A stretch of DNA of 64,000 bases from Mycolicibacter acidiphilus (GTDB taxonomy: Bacteria > Actinomycetota > Actinomycetes > Mycobacteriales > Mycobacteriaceae): the NCBI RefSeq assembly GCF_018455725.1, contig NZ_JAHCLR010000008.1, positions 62,001-126,000 on the forward strand, given 5' to 3'. Under the pieces are notes generated by a model that had not been told where the DNA came from, did no database searches, and saw only the letters and a program-made list of their open reading frames with translations. Made by a program: the position numbers and the translations under genes. This document shows, one piece after another, positions 1 to 8,116 of the stretch. Each line of letters begins with the position of its first letter. The first letter of the stretch is position 1.

Positions 1-84
1 GGTCCCGAAGACGACGAGACCGTCACCTCCTTCGTGCTCGTCGAACCGGTGCTGACGCAGTGGGGGCTGCGCATCCTGCGCTGA
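1..84 (+). CDS. C-terminal end of an unidentified protein (partial)
   Basis: Only the last 27 codons and the TGA stop at 82-84 are inside the window. The visible tail ends TQWGLRILR and contains an acidic PEDDE stretch followed by a hydrophobic segment. This is too little to assign a family. The frame is open from base 1 to the stop and ends 52 bases before the acyl-CoA dehydrogenase start at 137. The function is unknown. Confidence 0.5.
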   Translation, partial: GPEDDETVTSFVLVEPVLTQWGLRILR

Positions 85-136
85 ACTTGCGGCGAAAGCC
101 CGTAACCCGGCGCCGTCGGGGAGCATGCTTGAACGC

Positions 137-1966
137 ATGGGTCACTACCGGAGCAACGTGCGCGACTTGGAGTTCAACCTTTTCGAGTTGCTGCAGCTCG
201 AACAATGCCTGGCCGGCGGCGAGTTCGGCGATCTGGACGGCGATACGGTGCGGCAGATGCTCGCCGAGGCCGCGCGGCTGGCCGAAGGCCCGCTGGCGGA
301 GTCGTTCGCGGCCGGAGACCGCCAACCGGCGGCGTTCGACCCGGCCACGCACACCGTCACCCTCGCGGAGCCGTTCAAGGAATCCCTGCGGGCGTGGCAG
401 GCCGGCGAATGGTTCCGGATCGGGCTGTGCGAGGAGGTCGGCGGGGTGCCGGCACCGGCGATGCTGGTCTGGGGGATCAGCGAATTCGCGCTCGGCGCCA
501 ACCCCGCGGCGCAGATGTATCTGGTGGGCCCGCTGTTCGCCGACATCCTGCACAGCATCGGCAACGCTCAGCAGAAACACTGGGCGGAGCTGGCGCTGGA
601 ACGCAACTGGGGTGCCACCATGGTGCTCACCGAACCGGACGCCGGCTCCGACGTCGGCGCCGGGCGGACCAAGGCCGCCGAGCAGCCCGACGGCAGCTGG
701 CACATCGACGGGGTCAAGCGGTTCATCACCAACGGCGACACCGACGACCTGTTCGAGAACATCATGCACATGGTGCTGGCCCGGCCGGAGGGCGCCGGGC
801 CCGGCACCAAGGGGCTCAGCCTGTTCCTGGTGCCGAAATTCCTGCCCGACCCGGAGACCGGTGCGCCGGGGGAGCGCAACGGGGTGTACGTCACCAACGT
901 CGAGCACAAGATGGGCCTGAACGCCTCGGCCACCTGCGAGCTGACGTTCGGGCAGCACGGGACACCGGCGAAGGGCTGGCTGGTCGGCGACGTCCACAAC
1001 GGCATCGCCCAGATGTTCAAGGTCATCGAGTACGCGCGAATGCTGGTGGGCACCAAGGCGATCGCCACCCTGTCGACCGGTTACCTGAACGCGCTGGACT
1101 ACGCGAAGACCCGCATCCAGGGTGCGGACCTGACCCAGATGACCGACAAGACCGCACCGCGGGTGACGATCATCCACCACCCCGACGTGCGCCGCGCCCT
1201 GCTGATGCAGAAGGTTTACACCGAGGGGCTGCGGGCGCTGTACCTGTACACCGCCGCGCACCACGACCCGACCGTCGCCGCGATCGTCTCGGGTGCCGAC
1301 GCGGAGATGGCCGTCCGGGTCAACGACCTGCTGCTGCCGATCGTCAAGGGCGTCGGCTCCGAGCGTGCGTATCAGTACCTGACCGATTCGCTGCAGACGT
1401 TCGGCGGCTCCGGCTATCTCAAGGACTACCCGATCGAGCAGTACATCCGCGACGCGAAGATCGACTCGCTGTACGAGGGCACCACCGCCATCCAGGCGCA
1501 GGACTTCTTCTTCCGCAAGATCGCCCGGGACCGCGGCGCGGCGCTGGCGCACCTGGTGGAGCAGATCGAGGCGGCGCTGGGCGACGGCGCCGCGGATCTG
1601 GCCGACACCCGCAAGGCGCTGGCGCAGGCGCTCGACGAGGTGCGGGCCATGGTCACCACCATGACCGGGTATCTGCTCGGCGCCCAGCAGGACACCCGGG
1701 AGCTGTACCGGGTGGGGCTGGCCTCGGTGCCGTTCCTGCTGGCCGTCGGCGACCTGGTGATCGGGTGGCTGCTGCTGCGGCAGGCGGAGGTCGCGTCGAC
1801 GGCGCTGGCCGGTGGCCCCGACGCTGACGACGAGGCCTTCTACCGCGGGAAGGTGCTGGCGGCGAAGTTCTTCGCCCGCACCGTGCTGCCCCGGCTGGGT
1901 TCGGACCGGCAGACCCTGGAGGGTATCGACCTCGACGTGATGGAGTTGGGCGAAGACGACTTCTGA
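137..1966 (+). CDS. Acyl-CoA dehydrogenase, FadE5-like paralogue
   Basis: A flavin-dependent acyl-CoA dehydrogenase that introduces the alpha-beta double bond in acyl-CoA. The protein is 609 residues, the long FadE5-type length. It shows the FAD-binding fingerprint [10 protein letters not shown] (about residues 165-174) and the YEGTTAIQ signature whose Glu (residue 447) is the expected catalytic base. ATG 137 is preferred over ATG 125 because the resulting N-terminus [10 protein letters not shown] aligns with [10 protein letters not shown] of the fadE5 product at 36427-38262. The two proteins share long identical blocks, so they are paralogues within one window. In M. tuberculosis the comparable region carries FadE4 at a different place. 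It stands alone on this strand, with a TA operon starting 33 bases after its stop. The substrate chain length cannot be read from sequence. Confidence 0.9.
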   Translation: MGHYRSNVRDLEFNLFELLQLEQCLAGGEFGDLDGDTVRQMLAEAARLAEGPLAESFAAGDRQPAAFDPATHTVTLAEPFKESLRAWQAGEWFRIGLCEEVGGVPAPAMLVWGISEFALGANPAAQMYLVGPLFADILHSIGNAQQKHWAELALERNWGATMVLTEPDAGSDVGAGRTKAAEQPDGSWHIDGVKRFITNGDTDDLFENIMHMVLARPEGAGPGTKGLSLFLVPKFLPDPETGAPGERNGVYVTNVEHKMGLNASATCELTFGQHGTPAKGWLVGDVHNGIAQMFKVIEYARMLVGTKAIATLSTGYLNALDYAKTRIQGADLTQMTDKTAPRVTIIHHPDVRRALLMQKVYTEGLRALYLYTAAHHDPTVAAIVSGADAEMAVRVNDLLLPIVKGVGSERAYQYLTDSLQTFGGSGYLKDYPIEQYIRDAKIDSLYEGTTAIQAQDFFFRKIARDRGAALAHLVEQIEAALGDGAADLADTRKALAQALDEVRAMVTTMTGYLLGAQQDTRELYRVGLASVPFLLAVGDLVIGWLLLRQAEVASTALAGGPDADDEAFYRGKVLAAKFFARTVLPRLGSDRQTLEGIDLDVMELGEDDF

Positions 1967-1969
1967 CGA

Positions 1970-2000
1970 ATGTCGTAAATGCGTCGTACCATGACGACAT
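1970..2000 (+). promoter_or_regulatory. Candidate leaderless promoter and autoregulatory operator of the Xre/RES operon
   Basis: ATGTCGT (1970-1976) is repeated inverted as ACGACAT (1994-2000). An inner GTCGT/ACGAC pair lies between, and a further ACGACA follows just inside the gene. A TANNNT box, TACCAT (1987-1992), sits exactly six bases before the antitoxin ATG at 1999. That spacing is typical of leaderless mycobacterial transcripts. The repeats overlap the -10 box, as expected for an antitoxin that represses its own operon. Operator function is inferred. Confidence 0.45.
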
Positions 2001-2628
2001 GACTACGACAGCGCTGGTGGATCTGCTGGAGCGGGTCAACGATGCGACCGGCCGGCTCCGCCGGTCGACGACGGTGCCGGCCGAAGTCGGCGAGCTGATC
2101 GACAGCTTCGACTCGATCGCCGTGCAGGAGGTTGATCCGCACCTTGCGTCGGCGCTGTGGGAGGCCGCGTTCAGCGCGAGCAAGGCGCTGCGCCAGGAAG
2201 ACGCCGATCGGCGGCGTCGTGAGGTACGGGTCGCGCTGGAGCAGTTCCGCCACGCACTGCGCGACATCGTCGACGACCGGCCCTGTGACGACGGCGCACC
2301 GATTCGCGACGTGCTCGCCCGCACCGCCGAGGTGCTGAGCGCCCCGCAGAAGACCCTGGCCGACCTGCTCGGGGTCTCGGTGCGTCAGTTGCAGCGCTGG
2401 CTCGCCGACGACGGCCCGCAGCCAGCCGCCGGCGATGCGGCCCGAATTCGGGTGGTGGCCAACCTCGTCAACCAGCTGCGCCACACGTTCACCGGTCCGG
2501 GCGTGGTGGCCTGGTTCGAGCGCAAGCATCCGGTGCTGCGCCGCCGGCCGATCGACCTGCTCGACGACCCGTTGAACTACCCGCGGCTGCTCGGGGCGGC
2601 CAATGCCGCCCGCACCATGACCGCGTGA
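1999..2628 (+). CDS. Xre/MbcA/ParS-type antitoxin
   Basis: A 209-residue protein that probably neutralises the RES toxin encoded next to it. The first about 110 residues are helical and charged. Residues about 115-140 (TLADLLGVSVRQLQRWLADD) look like a helix-turn-helix of Xre type. The C-terminal about 60 residues (FTGPGVVAWFERKHPVL, then LLDDPLNYPRLL) match the toxin-binding domain of MbcA/ParS antitoxins, in which the C-terminus blocks the toxin active site. The protein is longer than MbcA because of the extra N-terminal half. Its stop overlaps the toxin start (GTGA at 2625-2628), the usual sign of translational coupling in TA modules. Repeats around its start suggest autoregulation. Confidence 0.75.
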   Translation: MTTTALVDLLERVNDATGRLRRSTTVPAEVGELIDSFDSIAVQEVDPHLASALWEAAFSASKALRQEDADRRRREVRVALEQFRHALRDIVDDRPCDDGAPIRDVLARTAEVLSAPQKTLADLLGVSVRQLQRWLADDGPQPAAGDAARIRVVANLVNQLRHTFTGPGVVAWFERKHPVLRRRPIDLLDDPLNYPRLLGAANAARTMTA

Positions 2629-3227
2629 GCTACACCGCATTTCGGCACGCCGCCTACGACTCACCGTGGTGGTCGTTCCCCAGCGGCCGGTCGGGGCGAT
2701 TCCATCGCGCCGGCGTGGATATCGTCCAGTACCTGGCGCTGCACCCGCTCGGCCCGGCCGCGGAGATGCTGCGGCACAACGTCGGACCGCACGGTGACCC
2801 CGACGAGGTGGTGCTGAACCTGTGGGTCGCCGAACTGGACCTTGAACGGGTGGTGCGGATCGATTTCGCCGACGCGACCGCCCACGGCTGCACGGCGGCC
2901 GACCTTGTCGGCGATGACTACGCCCCGACGCAGGCGCTCGCCGAGCGGATGCGTGCCACCGGCGCCGACGCGATGATCGTGCCGTCGGCGGCGCTGGCCG
3001 GCACCGACAACCTGATCGTGTTCGGCATTCGGGTGCTGCATCCCTACCTGTGGGAGCCGGTGACGCCGGAGGAGGTGCGGACCGGCCATCTCAGCGACGC
3101 CGCGCGCCCCGCCGCGGAGGTGGCGGCGCACGTCCGCTGGTTCGGCGCCCCGCACCGTGCGCTGCAGCAGTGGCAGGCCGACGGCCGCTACGACCGATTC
3201 GACGACCCGGTCGCCGGCCGTTGGTGA
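2625..3227 (+). CDS. RES-domain toxin (NAD+-degrading family)
   Basis: A 200-residue RES-domain protein. Characterised RES toxins (MbcT, ParT and relatives) destroy or transfer from NAD+ in the cytoplasm. The family name residues are recognisable: Arg 25 in SGRFHRAG, Glu 47 in LGPAAEML and Ser 121 in MIVPSAALAG. The GTG start overlaps the antitoxin stop by four bases. The length is close to family norms and nothing looks broken. A third gene follows 27 bases downstream. The biochemical activity (phosphorolysis, hydrolysis or ADP-ribosylation) cannot be decided from sequence. Confidence 0.8.
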   Translation: MSYTAFRHAAYDSPWWSFPSGRSGRFHRAGVDIVQYLALHPLGPAAEMLRHNVGPHGDPDEVVLNLWVAELDLERVVRIDFADATAHGCTAADLVGDDYAPTQALAERMRATGADAMIVPSAALAGTDNLIVFGIRVLHPYLWEPVTPEEVRTGHLSDAARPAAEVAAHVRWFGAPHRALQQWQADGRYDRFDDPVAGRW

Positions 3228-3254
3228 GCGGTGCGGTGACTACGCTCGATCACC

Positions 3255-3755
3255 GTGGAGACCCACACCAGGAAGTACCGGCTGCCCGACCACGGCTACA
3301 CCATCGTCCGGTGGGCGCATGAACTGGCGAAGGGCCGCGGCGCGGTGGCGGTGGAACCGGACGTCGAGAGGGTCCGGCGACCCGACGGTACGCTGGCGTT
3401 TGCCGACGTCGAACGGTTCAAAAACCTTGCGGACGGCCCGCTTTCGATCCTGCGCGAACTGCTGGACCTGGAGGCGTTCGCGGTCCGGTCCTGGGCGAAG
3501 ACCGGGTTCGCCCGGTTCCACCGACGGGCCGCCGCTCGGCAGGCCGACCGGATCTGCCGCGAGCAGGGCAGCGAGGCGGCCGTCGACTGGGTCCTGGACA
3601 ACGCCACCACCGACGAGGAGCCGTCGATCGTGGGCCTGCGAGATGCGCTGGGCGCCCGGCTGTTCACCGCCGGCGGCCGCGACGAGGCGTTCTACCGCAC
3701 CGAGGTGGCCCGGTGCCTGCAGGAACGACGCCGACGGCGGCAGCTCAACGAGTGA
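3255..3755 (+). CDS. Hypothetical protein downstream of the RES toxin
   Basis: A 166-residue cytoplasmic protein that I do not recognise. It starts at GTG 3255, 27 bases after the RES toxin stop, so it may be the third gene of the TA operon. It is rich in Arg and Glu, has no signal peptide or membrane segment, and ends in a basic tail (QERRRRRQLNE). A central stretch, FARFHRRAAARQADRICREQ, looks helical. It converges on the aldehyde dehydrogenase gene, whose stop lies 22 bases further on. It could be an accessory antitoxin or chaperone, or simply an independent gene. Confidence 0.6.
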   Translation: METHTRKYRLPDHGYTIVRWAHELAKGRGAVAVEPDVERVRRPDGTLAFADVERFKNLADGPLSILRELLDLEAFAVRSWAKTGFARFHRRAAARQADRICREQGSEAAVDWVLDNATTDEEPSIVGLRDALGARLFTAGGRDEAFYRTEVARCLQERRRRRQLNE

Positions 3756-3777
3756 GCCGCCGCCGCCGGAAGTCCGC

Positions 3778-5247
3778 TCAGGCGTCGATCGTGTAACCCA
3801 TCGGCAGCAGCACGCTGCGCTGCTGGGTGAAGTGCTCCACGCCCTCCGGGCCGTTCTCCCGGCCGATGCCGGAGTTCTTGTAGCCGCCGAACGGCGAACC
3901 CGGGTCGAACGCGTACCAGTTGATCCCGTAGGTGCCGGTGTGGATGCGCTGGCTGATCTCGATGCCGTGCGGCACGTCGGAGGTCCACACACTGCCGGCC
4001 AGCCCGTACACCGAGTCGTTGGCGATCGCGACCGCGTCGTCCTCGGTGTCATAGCCGATGATCGACAGCACCGGCCCGAAGATCTCCTCCTGGGCGATCG
4101 TCATCTTGTTGTCGACGTCGGCGAAGACCGTCGGAGACACGAAGTAGCCGCAGTCCAGCCCCTCCGGCCGGCCACCGCCGCAGACCAGCCGCGCACCCTC
4201 CTCGACGCCCTTTTTGATGTAACCCTCCACCCGGGTGCGCTGCTTCTCGGAGATCAGCGGCCCGATCTGGGCGGCCGGGTCGGACGGCGGGCCGACCGGC
4301 AGCATCGACACGAAGTTGCTGACGGCCTCGACCACCTCGTCGTAGCGGGACCGCGGCGCCAGGATCCGGGTCTGGTTCACGCAGCCCTGCCCGGCGTTCA
4401 TCACCCCGGAGAACACCAGCATCGGCACCGCCGACGCCAGGTCCACGTCGTCGAGCACGATCGCCGCGGACTTGCCGCCGAGCTCCAGCGTGCACGGCTT
4501 GAGCCGGTCGGCGGCCAGCTTGCCGACCTCCTTGCCGACCGCGGAACTGCCGGTGAACGTGAACAGGTCGACGTCGGGGTTGGCGGTCAGTGCCTGACCG
4601 GTCTCGATGCCGCCGGGCACCACCGACAGCACCCCGGCGGGCAGGCCGGCATCGGCGAACGCCTCGGCCAGCGCGTTGGTGGTCAGCGGGGTCTCGGCGG
4701 CCGGCTTGAGCACGATCGTGCAGCCGGCCAGCAGCGCCGGGGCGATCTTGTTGACCGCCAGGAACAGCGGCACGTTCCAGGCCACGATCGCCCCGACGAC
4801 GCCGATCGGCTCGCGGGTGACGATGGTCTGCCCGAACACCCCGGTGCGGGTCTCTTTCCAGCTGACCTTGTCCGCGGCGCCGGCGTAGAAGTTCAGCGAG
4901 GCCATCGAACCGGCCCAGTGCATGGTCTCCACGGTGATGCTCGGCTGGCCGGTCTCGTCGGCGAGCAGCTTGGTGAAGTGGTCCTTGCGGGCCTCCATCA
5001 ACTCGACCGCCTTGGCGATCACCGCGGCCCGCTCGGCCGGCGGGGTCGACGGCCACGGGCCGTTGTCGAACGCCGACCGCGCCGTCGCGACCGCCTCGTC
5101 GACGTCGGCCTTGGTCGCCAGCGGCACCTTGCCGACGTACTCGCCGGTGGCCGGCGAGTGCACCTCGATCACCTGGTCGGTGGCGGGGGCGACCCATGCG
5201 CCGCCGATGAAGAGCTTGTCGTATTCGGTGGGGGTGATCTGCGTCAT
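3778..5247 (-). CDS. NAD(P)-dependent aldehyde dehydrogenase (Rv0223c-like)
   Basis: A 489-residue cytosolic aldehyde dehydrogenase oxidising an aldehyde to its carboxylate. The landmarks are WNVPLFL (cofactor-binding loop region), the catalytic Glu motif LELGGKSAAIVL, the catalytic Cys in NAGQGCVNQTRIL and FGPVLSI near the C-terminus. The ATG at 5245-5247 (MTQITPTEYDKLFIGG) is chosen over an upstream GTG because it matches the family N-terminus. From memory, Rv0223c in M. tuberculosis has the same position, beside the methyltransferase gene Rv0224c. The substrate is unknown. It lies 54 bases downstream of the methyltransferase on the same strand and may be cotranscribed with it. Confidence 0.9.
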   Translation of the reverse strand: MTQITPTEYDKLFIGGAWVAPATDQVIEVHSPATGEYVGKVPLATKADVDEAVATARSAFDNGPWPSTPPAERAAVIAKAVELMEARKDHFTKLLADETGQPSITVETMHWAGSMASLNFYAGAADKVSWKETRTGVFGQTIVTREPIGVVGAIVAWNVPLFLAVNKIAPALLAGCTIVLKPAAETPLTTNALAEAFADAGLPAGVLSVVPGGIETGQALTANPDVDLFTFTGSSAVGKEVGKLAADRLKPCTLELGGKSAAIVLDDVDLASAVPMLVFSGVMNAGQGCVNQTRILAPRSRYDEVVEAVSNFVSMLPVGPPSDPAAQIGPLISEKQRTRVEGYIKKGVEEGARLVCGGGRPEGLDCGYFVSPTVFADVDNKMTIAQEEIFGPVLSIIGYDTEDDAVAIANDSVYGLAGSVWTSDVPHGIEISQRIHTGTYGINWYAFDPGSPFGGYKNSGIGRENGPEGVEHFTQQRSVLLPMGYTIDA

Positions 5248-5301
5248 GGTCGTCACCCTACCCAGCGGGGACAACAATTAGAACTTGTTCCAGTCAAACG
5301 G

Positions 5302-6069
5302 TCAGCAAGGACGCAGGACCAGCACCAGATTGCTCACCGCGAACTCCCGCAGCCCCGGCACCGAGGTCAGCCGCCAGGCCCATCGCGGGTGGTAGCGGGG
5401 GAACGCGGCGACCAGGGCCCCGGTGCTGCGCGCCCAGTTCAGCCCGGCGGCCGCCGACACCGCGAACAGCGACGAACCGTAGTTGTTCTTCGGTGGATGG
5501 CCGTGCCGGCGGGTGTAGCGCGCCGCCGCGCGGTGCCCGCCGAGGTAGTGCGTCAGGCCCATTTCGTGCCCGCCGAACGGCCCCAGCCACACCGTGTAGG
5601 ACAGCACCACCAGGCCACCGGGACGGGTGACCCGCAGCATCTCGTCACCCAGCCGCCAGGGTCGCGGCACGTGCTCGGCGACGTTCGAGGACAGCGTGAT
5701 GTCCACACTGGCGTCGGCGAAGGGCAGCGCCATTCCGGAGGCCCGCACGAAACTGCCGGGGGAGTGCGCGGTGACCGGGCCGGCGGCGTGCATCTCGGTC
5801 GGGTCGGGCTCCACGCCGATGTAGCGCAGACCGGCCGCGGTGAACGCGCTGGCGAAATAGCCGGGACCGCCGCCGACGTCGAGCAGGGTGCGGCCCGCCG
5901 GATCGCCGCCGCCGGCGCCGCGCCACAGGTCGGTGACCATGGCTGCGGTGTCGTCGGCCAGGGCGCCGTAGAACCGGGCCGGGTCGGTCTGCTCGTAGCG
6001 GAACTGCCCGAGCAGTCCGACCGAGCGGGTCAGGGTGGCCCGGCGTGCGAAGAGATCGGTCACGGCCAC
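5302..6069 (-). CDS. Class I SAM-dependent methyltransferase (Rv0224c-like)
   Basis: A 255-residue methyltransferase. The SAM-binding motif LLDVGGGPGYF is near residue 60, followed by the acidic YIGVEPDP motif, ASGMALPFADASVDI and the SSNVAEHVPRP segment of the methyltransferase-11 family. The GTG start at 6067-6069 gives VAVTDLFARRATLTRS, which matches the remembered start of Rv0224c. Longer upstream frames are compositional. The acceptor is unknown; the neighbouring glycosyltransferase and acyltransferase genes suggest an envelope lipid or glycan, but this is only inference from context. Confidence 0.85.
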   Translation of the reverse strand: MAVTDLFARRATLTRSVGLLGQFRYEQTDPARFYGALADDTAAMVTDLWRGAGGGDPAGRTLLDVGGGPGYFASAFTAAGLRYIGVEPDPTEMHAAGPVTAHSPGSFVRASGMALPFADASVDITLSSNVAEHVPRPWRLGDEMLRVTRPGGLVVLSYTVWLGPFGGHEMGLTHYLGGHRAAARYTRRHGHPPKNNYGSSLFAVSAAAGLNWARSTGALVAAFPRYHPRWAWRLTSVPGLREFAVSNLVLVLRPC

Positions 6070-6120
6070 GCGGTGCAGCCTATGACCACGGGACCGTCGA
6101 CAAAGTGCAACACTGCATAC

Positions 6121-6510
6121 ATGTCCCTGAACGTTTCGGTGCGCCTCGACGATCGGCTCGCGGAGCGGCTGCGGCTGCGTGCCCGCGCAGCTGGTGAGAG
6201 CCTGTCCGACCGGTTGCGACGCTATGCCGAGGAGGGGACGCGGCGCGACGAACATCCGCTGGTCACCTTCCGCGACGGACCGACCGGCCGCCGCGCCGGT
6301 CTGATCGGCGGACCCGACGTCTGGGAGGTCGCGCTGTGGATCGATGACCTCGGAGAAGTGTCGGACCCGGCGGCTGAACTGGCCGCAGACGGTGCCGTAG
6401 CGCGCGCGCAGATCGACGCCGTGCTGGCCTACCGGGCCGACTATCCGGAGGAGATCGAGGCCCGCATCGCGTTGCACCGTGCTGAGACGACCGCAGCCGA
6501 CGTGCGGTGA
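6121..6510 (+). CDS. RHH plus DUF433-like antitoxin
   Basis: A 129-residue putative antitoxin. The first about 45 residues (LNVSVRLDDRLAERLRLRAR) have the beta-strand then amphipathic helix pattern of a ribbon-helix-helix DNA-binding domain. The second half (HPLVTFRDGPTGRRAGLIGG, then WEVALWID, then ADYPEEIEARI) resembles the DUF433-type domain found in antitoxins paired with PIN-like toxins. Its TGA overlaps the toxin GTG at 6507-6510, indicating coupling. It is transcribed away from the methyltransferase gene across a 51-base divergent gap. It is cytoplasmic and probably autoregulated. Confidence 0.7.
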   Translation: MSLNVSVRLDDRLAERLRLRARAAGESLSDRLRRYAEEGTRRDEHPLVTFRDGPTGRRAGLIGGPDVWEVALWIDDLGEVSDPAAELAADGAVARAQIDAVLAYRADYPEEIEARIALHRAETTAADVR

Positions 6511-6866
6511 GGCTGCTTCTCGACGAGATGTACCCGCCCGCCCTGGCTGAGGGGCTTGCCGCTGTGGGTGTCCGGGCGACCACCGCTGGGCACCTCGGCC
6601 TCGCCGGCCGGCCCGATACCGATGTGTTCGCCACCGCGGTGGCAGCTGGGTTTGCGATCCTCACCGAGAACGTCGGAGATTTCACCCGGATCGCCGCGGA
6701 GCACCTCATCGCCGGCGGCCATCACACAGGATTGCTGGTGGCGCTCTCAGCGCGGTTCTCCCGTCGGCCGTCGGGGATCGGTGCCCTGGTGACCGCCGTC
6801 GCGGCGGTCGCCGACGAGCAACTCGAGGATCGAACCGTCTACCTGAACTCGCCGACTACTCTGTAG
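6507..6866 (+). CDS. DUF5615 PIN-like toxin
   Basis: A 119-residue PIN-like (DUF5615) protein, presumably an RNase toxin. Acidic positions typical of the fold are visible: LLLDEMYPP at the N-terminus, RPDTDVFATA in the middle and AILTENVGDF, which replaces the more common T-x-D-x-DF strand. The gene is fused translationally to the preceding antitoxin by a GTGA overlap. It ends four bases before the glycosyltransferase start at 6871, so read-through into that gene is likely. The assignment rests on fold motifs and gene pairing; the activity is inferred. Confidence 0.7.
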   Translation: MRLLLDEMYPPALAEGLAAVGVRATTAGHLGLAGRPDTDVFATAVAAGFAILTENVGDFTRIAAEHLIAGGHHTGLLVALSARFSRRPSGIGALVTAVAAVADEQLEDRTVYLNSPTTL

Positions 6867-6870
6867 TGCT

Positions 6871-8034
6871 GTGTCCGGGGTGTCGGGAGTCCGCAGCGTG
6901 CTGCTGCTGTGCTGGCGCGACACCGGGCACCCGCAGGGCGGCGGCAGCGAGACCTACCTGCAGCGCATCGGCGCCGAACTGGCCGCGGCCGGGGTCGCAG
7001 TCACCCTGCGCACCGCCCGCTACCCGGGTGCGGCGAAATCCGAGACCGTCGACGGGGTGCGGATCAGCCGCCGCGGCGGCCCCTACACCGTGTACCTGTG
7101 GGCGCTGGCCGCGATGGCCGGCGCCCGGATCGGCGTCGGCTCGCTGCGTGGGCTGCGGCCGGACGCGGTGATCGACACCCAGAACGGCCTGCCGTTCCTG
7201 GCCCGGCTGATCTACGGACGCCGGGTCGCGATGCTGGTGCACCACTGCCACCGCGAGCAGTGGCCGGTGGCCGGGCCGGTGCTCAGCCGGATCGGCTGGC
7301 TGGTCGAATCGTGGCTGTCGCCATTGCTGAACCGGCGCAACCAGTACGTCACGGTGTCGTTGCCGTCCGCGTGGGACCTGGCCGAGTTGGGGGTGGGCAC
7401 CGACCGGATCGCGGTGGTCCGCAACGGTCTGGACGACGCCCCGGCGCAGACGCTGGCCGGCGAGCGGGCGGCGGCGCCGACCGTGGTCGTGCTGTCGAGG
7501 CTGGTGCCGCACAAGCAGATCGAGGACGCCCTCGACGCGGTTGCCGTGCTGCGCGCCCGGGTGCCAGGGCTGCACCTGGACGTGATCGGCGGCGGCTGGT
7601 GGCAGCAGCGGCTTGTCGACCACGCCGCCGCGCTGGGCATCGGCGACCTGGTGACGTTCCACGGCCACGTCGACGAGGCCACCAAACATCAACTGGTGCA
7701 TCGGGCTTGGGTCCAGCTGCTGCCGTCGGCCAAGGAGGGCTGGGGGCTGGCCGTCATCGAAGCCGGCCAGCACGGCGTGCCGACGATCGGTTACCGGTCC
7801 GCGGGCGGGCTGACCGACTCGATCGTCGACGGGGTCACCGGCCTGCTGGTCGACGACCGCGACCACCTGGTGACGCAGCTCGAACGGCTGCTGAACGACG
7901 CGGTGCTGCGCGAGCAACTCGGCGCCAAGGCGCAGGCCCGCAGCGCGGAGTTCTCCTGGCGGCAGAGCGCCGACGCGATGCACGACGTACTCACCGCGGT
8001 GTGCGCCCGGGAGTACCGCAGCGGCGTGGTCTGA
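6871..8034 (+). CDS. GT4-family glycosyltransferase (Rv0225-like)
   Basis: A 387-residue retaining glycosyltransferase of GT-B fold. The N-terminal domain carries the HPQGGGSETYLQRIG nucleotide-sugar glycine loop. The C-terminal domain carries VVLSRLVPHKQIEDALDA and the E-x7-E type motif LPSAKEGWGLAVIEAGQHGVP of family GT4. No signal peptide or membrane segment is seen, so it probably works at the inner face of the membrane. It starts at GTG 6871. From memory, Rv0225 sits at the same place next to Rv0226c. The sugar and acceptor are unknown; an envelope lipoglycan is plausible. A strong intrinsic terminator follows 40 bases after the stop. Confidence 0.85.
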   Translation: MSGVSGVRSVLLLCWRDTGHPQGGGSETYLQRIGAELAAAGVAVTLRTARYPGAAKSETVDGVRISRRGGPYTVYLWALAAMAGARIGVGSLRGLRPDAVIDTQNGLPFLARLIYGRRVAMLVHHCHREQWPVAGPVLSRIGWLVESWLSPLLNRRNQYVTVSLPSAWDLAELGVGTDRIAVVRNGLDDAPAQTLAGERAAAPTVVVLSRLVPHKQIEDALDAVAVLRARVPGLHLDVIGGGWWQQRLVDHAAALGIGDLVTFHGHVDEATKHQLVHRAWVQLLPSAKEGWGLAVIEAGQHGVPTIGYRSAGGLTDSIVDGVTGLLVDDRDHLVTQLERLLNDAVLREQLGAKAQARSAEFSWRQSADAMHDVLTAVCAREYRSGVV

Positions 8035-8073
8035 GACCGGCCGCGACAGGTCTGCTAGGCTATTCGCATACCA

Positions 8074-8100
8074 CCCGTCCCCTCTGGGGGCGGGTTTTTT
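8074..8100 (+). terminator. Intrinsic terminator with U-tract
   Basis: CCCGTCCCC (8074-8082) pairs with GGGGGCGGG (8086-8094) across a TCT loop, a nine-pair stem with one G-U. It is followed at once by six T residues (8095-8100). It lies 40 bases after the glycosyltransferase stop and in its orientation. U-tracts of this length are uncommon after mycobacterial hairpins. A TAGGCT box (8055-8060) just upstream leaves room for only a very short transcript. Confidence 0.85.
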
Positions 8101-8116
8101 CGTGCCGGGTATGGAT

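Noticed and set aside
6061-6120. Leaderless promoter for the DUF433-like antitoxin
   Set aside because: No TANNNT box lies at the six-base spacing seen before the other two antitoxins, so a promoter could not be placed.
3157-6510. Long plus-strand open frame of 1117 codons
   Set aside because: It runs antisense through the aldehyde dehydrogenase and methyltransferase genes and only its end is the real antitoxin. The length is a result of high GC with few stop codons.
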